Assembly (NCBI GenBank): GCA_902516285.1
Contig: CABXXT010000008.1
Location: forward strand, 1 to 61,296
Source: an uncultured SAR86 cluster bacterium
GTDB lineage: Bacteria > Pseudomonadota > Gammaproteobacteria > Magnimaribacterales > D2472
DNA length: 61,296 bases
Reading direction: 5' to 3'
This document shows positions 47,761-56,908 of the stretch, piece by piece; the first letter of the stretch is position 1; each line of letters begins with the position of its first letter. Position numbers and translations under genes: made by a program. The notes under the pieces are model-generated. The model had not been told where the DNA came from. It saw nothing but the letters and a program-made list of their open reading frames with translations, and searched no databases.

Positions 47761-48564
47761 TTACTTTTTTAGATAATCTTTATGATATTCTCTATACAAC
47801 AAAGAGGAAACTGCAGTAAAAATTAAGAAATAAAATACTACATACCAACCAATTCTTTCCCTTGTTGCCTTAGATGGCTCACCAACATAAACTAAAAAAT
47901 TTGTTATATCATATATTAAATTATCGAATTCTTCTCTAGTTAATGTTCCTGTACCTTGTTCGACTTCAAGAAAACCACACTTTTCCTTTGTAATTGAAAC
48001 ACCATATTCATCTCTTTTCTCACCACCGTTTTCTGCTTTTACAGGAATGTTTTTACACACTAACTTTTGATTGCCTTGAAGAGACATCAACACATTTGGC
48101 ATTGCCGTTCCAGGATAAACTAGATTATTAACTCCATATTGTTTAGAAGAATCTTCATAGTAGGCTCTTAAATAAGAATAAATCCAATCATCACCTTTAT
48201 ATCTAGATACTAACGTAAGATCAGGAGGCATAACTCCAAACCAATTTGCAGAATTGCTAGGCATTGCTCCTGTCATTAAGTCGCCAGCTTTAATAGATTT
48301 ATCAAAAACCAGATTTTCAAAGAAAATATCTTCAGGAATCTTAAGATCTTTTGCTACCCTTCCCCATCTTGAGTACTTAAGTGAATGACATCCATAGCAG
48401 TAATTTATGAAAGCAGAGGCACCTCTTTGAAGAGATTCAACATCATTAAGAGAATATTTAAATTTGTCACATTCACCATAATCTTTGCATGGTCCTCCTT
48501 CTGCAGAATAAACTTCATTGCTTATAAAACTAATTAATAGAAAGAATAAAAATTTATTTATCAC
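47761..48564 (-). CDS. petC: Cytochrome c1 subunit of the bc1 complex
   Basis: Cytochrome c1 passes electrons from the Rieske protein to soluble cytochrome c. The 267-residue protein has a signal peptide (about 1-20), the haem c site CYGCH (about 56-60), a methionine ligand region PGTAMPNVLM, and a C-terminal membrane anchor (about 240-258) followed by a basic tail. Overlaps petB by 4 bp in the petABC operon. Confidence 0.95.
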   Translation of the reverse strand: MINKFLFFLLISFISNEVYSAEGGPCKDYGECDKFKYSLNDVESLQRGASAFINYCYGCHSLKYSRWGRVAKDLKIPEDIFFENLVFDKSIKAGDLMTGAMPSNSANWFGVMPPDLTLVSRYKGDDWIYSYLRAYYEDSSKQYGVNNLVYPGTAMPNVLMSLQGNQKLVCKNIPVKAENGGEKRDEYGVSITKEKCGFLEVEQGTGTLTREEFDNLIYDITNFLVYVGEPSKATRERIGWYVVFYFLIFTAVSSLLYREYHKDYLKK

Positions 48565-49778
48565 AATCTTTGTGGAACAACTTTAGTAGTTTCATATTTT
48601 GTATAAATTGGCATTAGTAAAAAATATGCAAAATAAATTATTGTGCAAATTACACTCATTGTTTTTCTAATTTCTGTTACGCCAACAGTTCCAAGATATC
48701 CAAGGGTAATAAAACTAACTGCAAACATTGTAAGAGCAATTTTGCTATACAAGCCTTTATATCTTATTGAAGCAACTTTACTCCTATCTAGCCATGGAAC
48801 AACAAAGAAAATTGCAACAGCTGAACCCATTACTATTAATCCACCCAGAGGATCAGGTACAGCTCTAAGCATTGTGTAAAATGGTGCGTAATACCATACA
48901 GGAGCAATATGTTCTGGAGTTACAAGTGGATTAGCCTCTTGAAAATTTGCCATCTCAATAAAATAACCACCACCTTCAGGGAAAAAGAACATGATTACAG
49001 AGAATACTGTCATGAAAACACCGATGCCAACCAATGCATTTAGTACTTTGTATGGAAAAAATGGGACACTATCTAGAGGTACTCCGTCATCATCAAGATG
49101 AGCTTCAATATCCACCCCTTCTGGATTCCCAGCACCAACTTCATGAAGAGCTACTAGATGAAGAAAAACTAGAGCAATTAAAACTAATGGGAGTGCAACA
49201 ACATGAAGTGCAAAAAATCTAGAAATTGTAATTCCTGATATGTAGTAATCTCCTCTAACCCATAATTCAAGTGACTCTCCTATATATGGTATTGCTCCAA
49301 AAAGAGAAATAATTACTTGGGCACCCCAATAAGACATTTGTCCATAAGGTAATACATATCCTAGAAAGCCCTCAGCCATCATGGCTAAATAAATCGTACA
49401 TCCAAAAACCCATACTAATTCTTTAGGTTTTTGATAAGAACCATAAAGCAATCCTCTAAACATATGTAAATAGATAACTGCAAAAAATAAAGATGCTCCA
49501 GTAGTATGGATATATCTTATTACCCATCCATAATCGACATCTCTCATAATATATTCAACAGAGGAAAATGCCTGCTCTTCTGTATTAGAATAAGGCATTA
49601 TTAACCAAATGCCTGAAACTATTTGTATGATCAGTACAACAGAAGCCAGAGCTCCAAACAGATACCAAAAATTTACTTTTGATGGAACAGGATGTTTTGA
49701 GAGGTGTCTTTCAAAAGTATTAACAATAGGAAGTCTGGCGTTAAGCCAAGTAAATAATTTTCCAGCTATTTGAGTCAT
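48561..49778 (-). CDS. petB: Cytochrome b subunit of the bc1 complex
   Basis: Cytochrome b carries the two b haems and the quinol sites Qo and Qi. The 405-residue protein has about eight helices with paired haem histidines in VIRYIHTTGASLFFAVIYLHMFRG and FFALHVVALPLVLIALVFLHLVALHEVG, and the Qo PEW-type motif in PEHIAPVWYYAPFYTMLRAVP (reads PVWY). Full length for the proteobacterial enzyme. 1 bp after petA. Confidence 0.96.
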   Translation of the reverse strand: MTQIAGKLFTWLNARLPIVNTFERHLSKHPVPSKVNFWYLFGALASVVLIIQIVSGIWLIMPYSNTEEQAFSSVEYIMRDVDYGWVIRYIHTTGASLFFAVIYLHMFRGLLYGSYQKPKELVWVFGCTIYLAMMAEGFLGYVLPYGQMSYWGAQVIISLFGAIPYIGESLELWVRGDYYISGITISRFFALHVVALPLVLIALVFLHLVALHEVGAGNPEGVDIEAHLDDDGVPLDSVPFFPYKVLNALVGIGVFMTVFSVIMFFFPEGGGYFIEMANFQEANPLVTPEHIAPVWYYAPFYTMLRAVPDPLGGLIVMGSAVAIFFVVPWLDRSKVASIRYKGLYSKIALTMFAVSFITLGYLGTVGVTEIRKTMSVICTIIYFAYFLLMPIYTKYETTKVVPQRL

Positions 49779-50360
49779 TTATATCTCCTTATCCTCTCCA
49801 ATAGTTAAAATACTTCCATCAAACATATGAGGTGGTACTATTAAATTTGTTGGTGCTGGAACACCTTTATAAACCCTACCAACCATATCAAACATTGATC
49901 CATGACATGGACAAAAAAATCCTCCATTCCAAGATTCATCCCAAGGCTTTGGCTCCACTTCAGGATAGTACTTTGGGGAACAACCCAAATGTGTGCAAAC
50001 ACCAGACATGATTGAATATTCGGAACTCCTTGATCTAGTTGGGTTCAATCCTTTATACGGCTCTGTAATAGTTTCAGAGTTTGGATCCGCTAATTTTGAT
50101 ACAGATTTTTCCAAACTTGCGAGACTTTCATCAGTGTGTCTTACAACGAATACTGGTTGTTTTCTCCATGCAATCTGTATTTGTTGACCATATTGCATTT
50201 TTGAAACATCTATTTTTACTGGTGCACCAGCAGCTTTTGCTTTTGCACTAGGATTCCATGCTGCAATAAATGGTGTTGCAGCAAAAGGTAGTCCAGATAA
50301 ACCAACCGCGCTAGTTAAACCAATTAGGACTTTTCTTCTTGTTTTATCTTTTTCTTGCAT
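49779..50360 (-). CDS. petA: Rieske iron-sulfur subunit of the bc1 complex
   Basis: The Rieske protein accepts electrons from ubiquinol. The cluster ligands are in CTHLGCSP and CPCHGSMFD. The N-terminus MQEKDKTRRKVLIGLTSAVG is a twin-arginine-type signal anchor. The open frame extends to 50516, but that part is hydrophobic noise across the promoter; ATG 50360 or the ATG at 50375 are the real candidates. A predicted extended -10 element at 50391-50399 would give leaders of about 24 or 9 nt, favouring 50360. About 193 residues, normal. Confidence 0.93.
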   Translation of the reverse strand: MQEKDKTRRKVLIGLTSAVGLSGLPFAATPFIAAWNPSAKAKAAGAPVKIDVSKMQYGQQIQIAWRKQPVFVVRHTDESLASLEKSVSKLADPNSETITEPYKGLNPTRSRSSEYSIMSGVCTHLGCSPKYYPEVEPKPWDESWNGGFFCPCHGSMFDMVGRVYKGVPAPTNLIVPPHMFDGSILTIGEDKEI

Positions 50361-50390
50361 TAAGGATGTGTGCATACAAATTTTGGCATA

Positions 50391-50399
50391 ATTATACCA
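50391..50399 (-). promoter_or_regulatory. Extended -10 promoter element for petABC-sspA
   Basis: The minus strand reads TGGTATAAT, a perfect TATAAT preceded by TGn. The -35 position (17 bp upstream) is weak, as usual for extended -10 promoters. It is the only good promoter candidate in the 94-bp gap between rpsI and petA. Inferred from sequence. Confidence 0.55.
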
Positions 50400-50454
50400 T
50401 ATTGAGATGATATAAAACTCACTTATATATAAAAATAAGAAATATATATAAAGT

Positions 50455-50847
50455 TTATCTTTTTGAGAACTGCTTACTCTTTCTAGCTTTAACCAAGCCA
50501 GGTTTCTTTCTTTCAACTCGTCTCGGATCCCTAGTAAGAAGTCCAGCTTTTTTAAGTTGAGGTCTTAGCTCTTCGTCAAATGAGGTAAGTGCTCTTGATA
50601 TTCCGTGTCTTATTGCTCCTGCCTGTCCAAAACTGCCACCACCCTTAACTTTTACATCTATATCAATCTTTTCAACAAGTTTAGTTAGCTCAAGTGGCTC
50701 TAGAACCAGCATCTGAGCAACTTTTCTTCCAAAGTAACTGCCTAGTTCAGAATTATTTACACGTATCTTGCCCTTACCCTTTTTTAAATATACTCTTGCA
50801 GAAGAAGTTTTTCGTCTTCCGGTGGCATAATGAACCTCAATTGTCAT
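50455..50847 (-). CDS. rpsI: Small ribosomal subunit protein uS9
   Basis: uS9 is a 30S head protein whose C-terminal tail reaches the P-site tRNA. The 130-residue sequence has [74 protein letters not shown]. The terminal Lys-Arg is conserved. Length equals E. coli S9. 4-bp overlap with rplM. Confidence 0.98.
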   Translation of the reverse strand: MTIEVHYATGRRKTSSARVYLKKGKGKIRVNNSELGSYFGRKVAQMLVLEPLELTKLVEKIDIDVKVKGGGSFGQAGAIRHGISRALTSFDEELRPQLKKAGLLTRDPRRVERKKPGLVKARKSKQFSKR

Positions 50848-51278
50848 ATCATTGGATTCCAGTTTTTAGGTTTTTGCGACTCGTGGTCATGATTAGGGCC
50901 TCTAAATACTTTAAGTTTTTTAATAATTTCTTTTCTTAGTTTATTTTTTGGAAGCATGCCCTTTACAGCGTTTTCAATTATCTTTTCAGGATTTTGTTCA
51001 TTTAAGTCCTTGAAGGTCCTAGTTTTAAGACCACCGGGATACAATGAATGTGTATAGTATTTTTTATCAGTGAATTTAGACCCTGTAACCTTAACCTTTT
51101 CCGCATTAACAACAATTACATAATCACCACCATCTGTATGAGGGGTGAATGAAGGCTTATCTTTACCTCTTATTCTGTCAGCTATTTTTGTAGCAAGCCT
51201 TCCTAGAACTCTATCAGAAGCATCTAGAACAAACCAATCTCTGGATACATCTTCTTTTTTTAACGAGTAAGTTTTCAT
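50844..51278 (-). CDS. rplM: Large ribosomal subunit protein uL13
   Basis: uL13 is an early-assembling 50S protein. The protein starts [30 protein letters not shown] at the ATG 51278; another ATG two codons earlier (51284) is possible. Other landmarks are [31 protein letters not shown] and [31 protein letters not shown]. About 144 residues, as in E. coli (142). Followed by rpsI with overlap, the universal pair. Confidence 0.98.
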   Translation of the reverse strand: MKTYSLKKEDVSRDWFVLDASDRVLGRLATKIADRIRGKDKPSFTPHTDGGDYVIVVNAEKVKVTGSKFTDKKYYTHSLYPGGLKTRTFKDLNEQNPEKIIENAVKGMLPKNKLRKEIIKKLKVFRGPNHDHESQKPKNWNPMI

Positions 51279-51300
51279 AATCATTTAAATTTAGTAGCGA

Positions 51301-51329
51301 ATATTAATGTTTACTTAAAGATATATCAA
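51301..51329 (-). promoter_or_regulatory. Sigma70-type promoter for rplM-rpsI
   Basis: TTGATA (51329-51324) and TAATAT (51306-51301) are separated by exactly 17 bp on the minus strand, placing the transcription start near 51294, about 16 nt before the rplM ATG. Each hexamer matches the consensus at five or four of six positions. It is in the only gap upstream of rplM. Confidence 0.6.
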
Positions 51330-51352
51330 TATCTATATGCATTTAATTGATA

Positions 51353-52402
51353 TTAATATTGATGAAAATAATCACGATTTTGCATTTCTTTTAATCTACT
51401 CGAGCACCTCACCCATAAATTATCAATTTTTTTTCCAAAATATAATGAAGATAATTCGATATTAGATGAAAAAAATTTAACTTTTGATTTTTTCATATAA
51501 GCAATATCTATAAAAGATATAAACCTCCTAACTAGATCAATTGAATCATCATCACATAAAATAAAATCACTTATAAAAATCCAATCAAACTTTTCACATA
51601 TATGCTCATAATCACTTGAGCTTGTTGAATCGCTAAAAAAAGATACAAATTCTACCCAAAGAAAATTATTTGATGCATTTTTACAATTAAATTTTCTATC
51701 ATTTATGACTAATTTATTGTTAACGGTGTTTATTCCAAAAGATTTACTTATCAATTTGTGTATATCATCGTCTTTAAAAAATTCAATATATTTATGATCC
51801 ATGTTAACAATCTTCTTAGTTCTATAATCTATATCTCCTTTCAAATGAAATATTTCTATTTTGGTCTTTAAAAAATTGATTGATTTCATAAACTTTTGTC
51901 TTTGAAGCCCATCTATATATAAATTATCTGGATGAGCATTTGAAGTAATTAGAATAGTTACATTTAGATATAAAAGCATATTTAAGAGATTTCCTATAAT
52001 CATTGCATCTGCCACATCCTCAACTTGAAATTCATCAATGCAAATTAATTTATTATTTTTAGACAATAGTTTTGCTATCTCTTTTAATGGGTCTTTGTTA
52101 CCAGAGAAATTAGTAAGATTTTCATGAATAAAATTCATAAACTCAATGTAGTGGAAATTTTTAAAGTTAATTTTTTTTGGTAAATTTTTTAGAAAAGCAT
52201 TTATTAGAAGGGTTTTTCCTCTACCAACCTCACCCCATATATAAATACCTTTGGTTCTTTTTTGAAATAAATTCACAATTGGGGCAAATATATGAGTATT
52301 TAGTTGTATATTATCAAAGGACTTGATGAGATCTTTTTGAAAAACATTAGGAATACTTCCTTGGTTTTTAAGTTCATCGATGATATTTTTGCTCATAGAC
52401 AT
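51353..52402 (-). CDS. zapE: ZapE-type AFG1-family ATPase
   Basis: ZapE is a divisome-associated AAA-like ATPase (AFG1/LACE1 family) reported to affect Z-ring stability. The 349-residue protein has Walker A IWGEVGRGKTLLINAF, FHYIEFMNFIHENL, Walker B LICIDEFQVEDVADAMI, and TSNAHPDNLYIDGLQRQKF with the arginine finger. The C-terminus has the conserved RRFISFIDIAYMKKSKV. ATG at 52402, with a second in-frame ATG at 52396. Adjacent to rplM-rpsI, as in E. coli. Confidence 0.92.
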   Translation of the reverse strand: MSMSKNIIDELKNQGSIPNVFQKDLIKSFDNIQLNTHIFAPIVNLFQKRTKGIYIWGEVGRGKTLLINAFLKNLPKKINFKNFHYIEFMNFIHENLTNFSGNKDPLKEIAKLLSKNNKLICIDEFQVEDVADAMIIGNLLNMLLYLNVTILITSNAHPDNLYIDGLQRQKFMKSINFLKTKIEIFHLKGDIDYRTKKIVNMDHKYIEFFKDDDIHKLISKSFGINTVNNKLVINDRKFNCKNASNNFLWVEFVSFFSDSTSSSDYEHICEKFDWIFISDFILCDDDSIDLVRRFISFIDIAYMKKSKVKFFSSNIELSSLYFGKKIDNLWVRCSSRLKEMQNRDYFHQY

Positions 52403-52403
52403 T

Positions 52404-53378
52404 ATGAAATTTTTTAATAAAAATATTTTAAGTTACGTATTTGTAATACTCATTACTTTCATAGGCACATGGTACTTTATAACTAATGACAAAAACAAAT
52501 TAGTATACGCAACAGAAAAATCAATTGCTTCGGTAGTAACAATCTCATCAACATCTGAGAGAGGTTACAAAGGTAAAAGAAATGAAATAGGCTCTGGAGT
52601 TATTTTTTCAGATGATGGATACATTGTCACAAATCTTCATATTTTAAAAGGTCAAAACATAGAAGTTGGCCTCAAGAGTGGTAAGGTCTTCGATGCAAAA
52701 ATTATTGGTTTTGATGAAAATTCAGATTTAGCTGTTTTGAAGATTTCACCTGATGAGGAAATATATCCAATTAATTTTGCAAATTCAAAGCACTTGAAGA
52801 TTGGAGATAAAGTTTTGGCAATAGGAAATCCATATGGAATTGGTATTTCTGTTTCAAGTGGAATTATTAGTGCTACTGGGAGGGATTATGGAAACCCTTA
52901 TCTTCAACTTATTCAAACAGACGCTGCCATAAATCCTGGTAATTCTGGAGGAGCTTTGATAAATGAAAATGGAAATTTAATTGGAATAAATTCAAAAATT
53001 TTTTCTAAAACTGGTGCATATCAAGGAATTGGATTTGCTATTCCATCTAATTTAGTTGTTCAAATTGCTACTCAATTAATAAAATATGGAAAGATTAATA
53101 CATTGTGGATAGGAAATTTTCGAGTTTCTAATGTGAAGCTAAAAAGGAATAATCGTATTATTGATGGGTTAAGAATTATTGAGCTAGATGAAATTGGTCC
53201 ACTATATGAAAAGGGCATTAGAGTAAATGATATTATTTTAAAAATTAATGGACAAAACGGGAATTGGAATAATCTGGTTCAATCTATGAAGTTTGCAACC
53301 CTAGGAGAAAAGCTACAACTGGAGTTTTATTCAAATGATGAAGGTATTCTTATGCACGAATTTAAATACGAAGATTAA
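52404..53378 (+). CDS. degS: DegS-type membrane-anchored serine protease with one PDZ domain
   Basis: DegS senses misfolded outer-membrane proteins and starts the sigma-E stress cascade by cleaving RseA. From ATG 52404 the 324-residue protein has one N-terminal membrane helix (about 6-24). The trypsin-like domain carries His in TNLHIL, Asp in NSDLAVLKI and Ser in NPGNSGGALINENG; a single PDZ follows (about 225-322). An earlier start (52380) is possible but lies inside zapE. It is divergent from zapE, with start codons 1 bp apart. rseA and rpoE are not in this window. Confidence 0.9.
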   Translation: MKFFNKNILSYVFVILITFIGTWYFITNDKNKLVYATEKSIASVVTISSTSERGYKGKRNEIGSGVIFSDDGYIVTNLHILKGQNIEVGLKSGKVFDAKIIGFDENSDLAVLKISPDEEIYPINFANSKHLKIGDKVLAIGNPYGIGISVSSGIISATGRDYGNPYLQLIQTDAAINPGNSGGALINENGNLIGINSKIFSKTGAYQGIGFAIPSNLVVQIATQLIKYGKINTLWIGNFRVSNVKLKRNNRIIDGLRIIELDEIGPLYEKGIRVNDIILKINGQNGNWNNLVQSMKFATLGEKLQLEFYSNDEGILMHEFKYED

Positions 53379-54634
53379 CTAGGCAGCCTAGTGATTTCAG
53401 CACCAAGGTAATTTAATTTTTCTTCAATTCTTTCATAGCCTCTGTCAATGTGATATATCCTATCTACTATTGTTTCGCCTTCTGCACATAGGCCTGCGAT
53501 AATTAAACTCGCGGAAGCTCTTAAATCTGTTGCCATAACTTCTGCACCATAGAGAGAATTCACACCCTTAATAATAGCTTGATTCCCTTTAACACTAATA
53601 TCGCATCCCATTCTATTTAACTCTAAAACATGCATAAATCTATTTTCGAATACTGTCTCATTGACTTTTGCAATACCAGAAGAAATAGCATTAATAACTG
53701 AGAATTGTGCTTGCATATCGGTTGGAAAATTAGGGAAAGGTGCTGTAGTTATATCAACAGGTTTTGGAATACTTTCTCTCATAAAAACTGAGATAGAATT
53801 TTTATCATATTCAATACAGGCTCCAGTCTCCTTAAGCTTTTCAATAACTTGCATTAATCTTGAAGGATCAATATTCTCAATTAAAATTTCTCCTTGTGTT
53901 ACAACGGCCGCAACTAAATATGTTCCAGCTTCAATCCTGTCAGCAGGAATATTAAATTCAGCTCCCTGCAACTTCTTAACACCAGTAATTTTAATCAAAT
54001 CTGTCCCAGCACCATCAATTTTTGCTCCCATTTTATTTAAAAATTCAGCGAGATCTTTTATTTCTGGCTCTTTAGCAACATTTTGAAGAGTTGTTACTCC
54101 TTCGGCCATGGAAGCTGCCATCATTAAATTTTCAGTTCCTGTAACAGTGATGCCATCAAATACAATATCTGCACCTTTTAGTTTGTTAACTTTCGCCTCT
54201 ATATAACCATTTTTAAGACTTATATTTACTCCTAACTTTTTGAGGGAATCTAAATGATAATTCACTGGCCTAGATCCAATTGCACAACCTCCCGGCAATG
54301 CAATTTTTGCCTCACCATATTTTGCTAATAAGGGTCCAAGAACTAAGATTGATGCTCTCATGGTTTTAACTAATTCATATCTGGCTTCTATTTCTTTAAG
54401 ATCAGATGTATTAATTGTGAAATTCATGTTCTCATCTAGTGAAATTTCCGCTCCCATTGATCCTAATAATTCAAACATAGTAGTAATATCTTGAAGATAG
54501 GGGAGATTTTTTAAAACTATTTTTTCATCAGATAAAATTGATGCTGCAATAATTGGTAATGCAGCATTTTTTGCGCCAGAACAACTTATTTTTCCTTTTA
54601 AATTATTGCCGCCTTTTATTAAAAGTTTTTCCAT
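53375..54634 (-). CDS. murA: UDP-N-acetylglucosamine 1-carboxyvinyltransferase MurA
   Basis: MurA transfers enolpyruvate to UDP-GlcNAc, the first committed step of peptidoglycan synthesis. The 419-residue protein has the inside-out alpha/beta barrel motifs KISCSGAKNAALPIIAASIL, GGCAIGSRPVNYHLDSLKKLG (the Cys is the fosfomycin target), DRIEAGTYLVAA, FPTDMQAQF and TDLRASASLIIAGLCA. Full length as in E. coli (419). 4-bp overlap in convergent orientation with degS; ibaG is 4 bp upstream. Confidence 0.97.
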   Translation of the reverse strand: MEKLLIKGGNNLKGKISCSGAKNAALPIIAASILSDEKIVLKNLPYLQDITTMFELLGSMGAEISLDENMNFTINTSDLKEIEARYELVKTMRASILVLGPLLAKYGEAKIALPGGCAIGSRPVNYHLDSLKKLGVNISLKNGYIEAKVNKLKGADIVFDGITVTGTENLMMAASMAEGVTTLQNVAKEPEIKDLAEFLNKMGAKIDGAGTDLIKITGVKKLQGAEFNIPADRIEAGTYLVAAVVTQGEILIENIDPSRLMQVIEKLKETGACIEYDKNSISVFMRESIPKPVDITTAPFPNFPTDMQAQFSVINAISSGIAKVNETVFENRFMHVLELNRMGCDISVKGNQAIIKGVNSLYGAEVMATDLRASASLIIAGLCAEGETIVDRIYHIDRGYERIEEKLNYLGAEITRLPS

Positions 54635-54638
54635 ATTT

Positions 54639-54854
54639 TTAGCTTGATTTTGTTTCTATGCTTAACGCATGAAGTTCGCCTGATTGAAATTGTGATTTAA
54701 GTAATTCTAAGACTTTCTTATGCTGATCTAAAAGTTTTAGTTTCTTAAATGATGGAGAAGTTATAGTTAATTTTAAATTACATGAATCACCTTCAAAATG
54801 ACACACAGCATCTGGAATATTTTCCTGTATGATTTCTTTTATGAGTTCTTCCAT
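54639..54854 (-). CDS. ibaG: BolA-family protein IbaG/YrbA
   Basis: IbaG is a small BolA-like protein that partners monothiol glutaredoxins in iron-sulfur handling. The 71-residue sequence has the class II KH-type core with SFKKLKLLDQHKKVLELL and ends shortly after the SGELHALSIET strand. Shorter than E. coli IbaG (84-89). Between mlaC and murA, exactly its ancestral place. Confidence 0.86.
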   Translation of the reverse strand: MEELIKEIIQENIPDAVCHFEGDSCNLKLTITSPSFKKLKLLDQHKKVLELLKSQFQSGELHALSIETKSS

Positions 54855-55484
54855 TTAAGAAATTCCAGCGTCACCAGCATCTGAAACCCAATTCTCAATA
54901 GTTAATTCAATGTTTTCATCATTTGATATTGCAAGTGCTTGAAACTGATTCCTAAATGTTAATCCTAAGTTAACTCCATTAATTATTATGTTAACAATCT
55001 TCCATTTTTTTTTAACCAATCTTAGTTTATATGAAATAGGATATTTGCTGCTTCCTGTATCTAATGTTTGCTTAACTTCAATATTTTTTAAATTTCCATT
55101 TTTAGCAATGTTATCTGGAAATTCAGTAGTAATTGTTGAATTTCCCCATTGTGCTAATGTCTCAGCATATGTGTCTAATAAAGAATCTTTAAAAACTAAT
55201 TCAAATTTAGATCTTTCTTCTTTTGTTGCAATTAAATAATATTTTTTTCCCATTACACTTGCTGAGACTCTCCTAAAATCTATCATCGGCTCAAAAATCT
55301 CTTTAATTTTATTTTCATATGCTTCTCTATTAGAGCTGAATAAATCAGAATGATTTGTAAGCAACTCAACCATTTTTTGTGCATTGGAGTCTATAAAATA
55401 ATGAGGATTAGTTTCAGATCTTAATGAGATGGAGGTTAAGATTGACAAAAAAAATATTAATAAATTTTTATGTAAATGCAACAT
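54855..55484 (-). CDS. mlaC: MlaC, periplasmic phospholipid-binding protein
   Basis: MlaC shuttles phospholipids between outer and inner membrane in the Mla system. The 209-residue protein has a signal peptide (about 1-22), followed by the MlaC/Ttg2D domain with EPMIDFRRVSASVMGKKYYLIATKEERSKFELVFKDSL and GVNLGLTFRNQFQALA. Only mlaC of the mlaFEDCB genes is here; mlaB is missing between mlaC and ibaG, and the adjacent gene at its 5' side is the divergent kdsD. Confidence 0.88.
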   Translation of the reverse strand: MLHLHKNLLIFFLSILTSISLRSETNPHYFIDSNAQKMVELLTNHSDLFSSNREAYENKIKEIFEPMIDFRRVSASVMGKKYYLIATKEERSKFELVFKDSLLDTYAETLAQWGNSTITTEFPDNIAKNGNLKNIEVKQTLDTGSSKYPISYKLRLVKKKWKIVNIIINGVNLGLTFRNQFQALAISNDENIELTIENWVSDAGDAGIS

Positions 55485-55527
55485 TAGTCTATTATAACAT
55501 TTGATTTAAAATTAATTTTCTACTTTT

Positions 55528-56493
55528 ATGAAAAAGCATGACTACATAGCCTCTGCAAAAAGGACTCTGAAAATTGAATCTGATTCAATTAAAGATATTT
55601 CAAGTCAACTAGACAAGTCTTTTATTAATTTATGTGATTCAGTAATAAATCTTAAAGGCAACTTGATTATTATGGGAGTTGGAAAGTCAGGGCATATTGC
55701 TCAAAAAATTTCAGCAACATTATCAAGCACAGGTACTCCATCAATTTTTATTCATCCAACAGAGGCTGCACATGGAGATATGGGACTTGTAAAAAAAGAG
55801 GACATTGTTCTCTTAATTTCAAATTCAGGCGAAACTGATGAAATTATAAACATAATTTCATCTCTAAAGAGGCATTGCAAAAAAATTGCATCACTTACAT
55901 CAAATAATACTTCAACTATCGCCAAATCATCAGATATTAGGATTCAAATAAAATCTTTACAAGAGGCATGTCCACTTAACTTGGCCCCAACATCATCCAC
56001 AACAAATTCACTAGCATTTGGTGACGCATTATCAATTGCATTGCTTGAAGCAAAAGGTTTTTCAAAAAAAGATTTTGCATATTCTCATCCAGCTGGAAAA
56101 CTTGGGAAAAAATTAATTACAAAAGTGAAAGATTTAATGCATACCGGAAAAGATATTCCAAAAGTTAGTCCTAATACAAAACTGAATATGGCTCTGCTGG
56201 AAATTACCGAAAAAAATCTTGGTATTACTCTAGTAGTTAAAAACTATGAGGTTATTGGTATTTTTACCGATGGTGATTTAAGAAGATGTTTAAATCAAAA
56301 GATTGATATTAATAATACAGAAATTGCAAAAGTAATGACTAAAACATACAAGACAATTGATGCAAATGATTTAGCAGTTGATGCAGCAAAATTTATGGAA
56401 AAAAACAAGATATTTACCCTAGTTGTTAAAGAAAAAAGTAAAACGGTAGGTATCATTACAATGCATGATCTAATTGAGTCAAGGATACTTTAA
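55528..56493 (+). CDS. kdsD: Arabinose-5-phosphate isomerase KdsD
   Basis: KdsD makes D-arabinose-5-phosphate for KDO synthesis by KdsA. The 321-residue protein has a SIS domain (about 35-170, with MGVGKSGHIAQKISATLSSTGTPSIFIHPTEAAHGDMG and SNSGETDEI) and two CBS domains (about 205-320, with IFTDGDLRRCL). It starts the kdsD-lptA-lptB-rpoN run; kdsC and lptC, normally next, are absent from it. Divergent from mlaC across 43 bp. Confidence 0.94.
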   Translation: MKKHDYIASAKRTLKIESDSIKDISSQLDKSFINLCDSVINLKGNLIIMGVGKSGHIAQKISATLSSTGTPSIFIHPTEAAHGDMGLVKKEDIVLLISNSGETDEIINIISSLKRHCKKIASLTSNNTSTIAKSSDIRIQIKSLQEACPLNLAPTSSTTNSLAFGDALSIALLEAKGFSKKDFAYSHPAGKLGKKLITKVKDLMHTGKDIPKVSPNTKLNMALLEITEKNLGITLVVKNYEVIGIFTDGDLRRCLNQKIDINNTEIAKVMTKTYKTIDANDLAVDAAKFMEKNKIFTLVVKEKSKTVGIITMHDLIESRIL

Positions 56494-56904
56494 TTGAAGC
56501 ATATATGTACATTTATATTCTGTTTTGTTTTCTTTAATACTATATTCGCAGATATTTTCGATGAAAAAACAAATATAAGTGCTGAAAAAATTGAATACCA
56601 TCAAAATTTAAATGAGGTTACATTTTTTAAAAATGTGCTGATTGAATCAAATATTTTTTCAATAAAAGCAAATAGAGCTACATATAACAATAATAAAAAT
56701 TTGTTTTTAATTAAAGGATTGCCATCGGTAATAAAATCTAATAACTCAAATAAAGTTTTTAGTGGAGTTGCTGATGAAATCTTACTTTTTTCAGATGATA
56801 AGGTTCACCTCAAAGGAAATGCAAATATAAAAATTGACAACATAAGCATTTCTTCAAAATTGATAATTTTTAATCCAATTACTGGAAAAATATTCTCAGA
56901 GTAA
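56494..56904 (+). CDS. lptA: LptA-type periplasmic LPS-transport protein
   Basis: LptA forms the periplasmic bridge that carries lipopolysaccharide to the outer membrane. The 136-residue protein has a signal peptide (about 1-20) and an OstA-like beta-jellyroll with ISAEKIEYHQNLNEVTFFKNVLIES and LKGNANIKIDNISISSKLIIFNPITGKI. There is no other Met in the frame, so translation must begin at the TTG at 56494, directly after the kdsD stop. It is short (E. coli 185). lptB follows 4 bp later. Identity rests on the fold pattern plus context. Confidence 0.8.
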   Translation: MKHICTFIFCFVFFNTIFADIFDEKTNISAEKIEYHQNLNEVTFFKNVLIESNIFSIKANRATYNNNKNLFLIKGLPSVIKSNNSNKVFSGVADEILLFSDDKVHLKGNANIKIDNISISSKLIIFNPITGKIFSE

Positions 56905-56908
56905 AGGC

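Noticed and set aside
50361-50516. Longer N-terminus for the Rieske protein and overlap with rpsI
   Set aside because: The extension reads through the predicted promoter and into rpsI, and the Rieske signal anchor begins at MQEKDKTRR.
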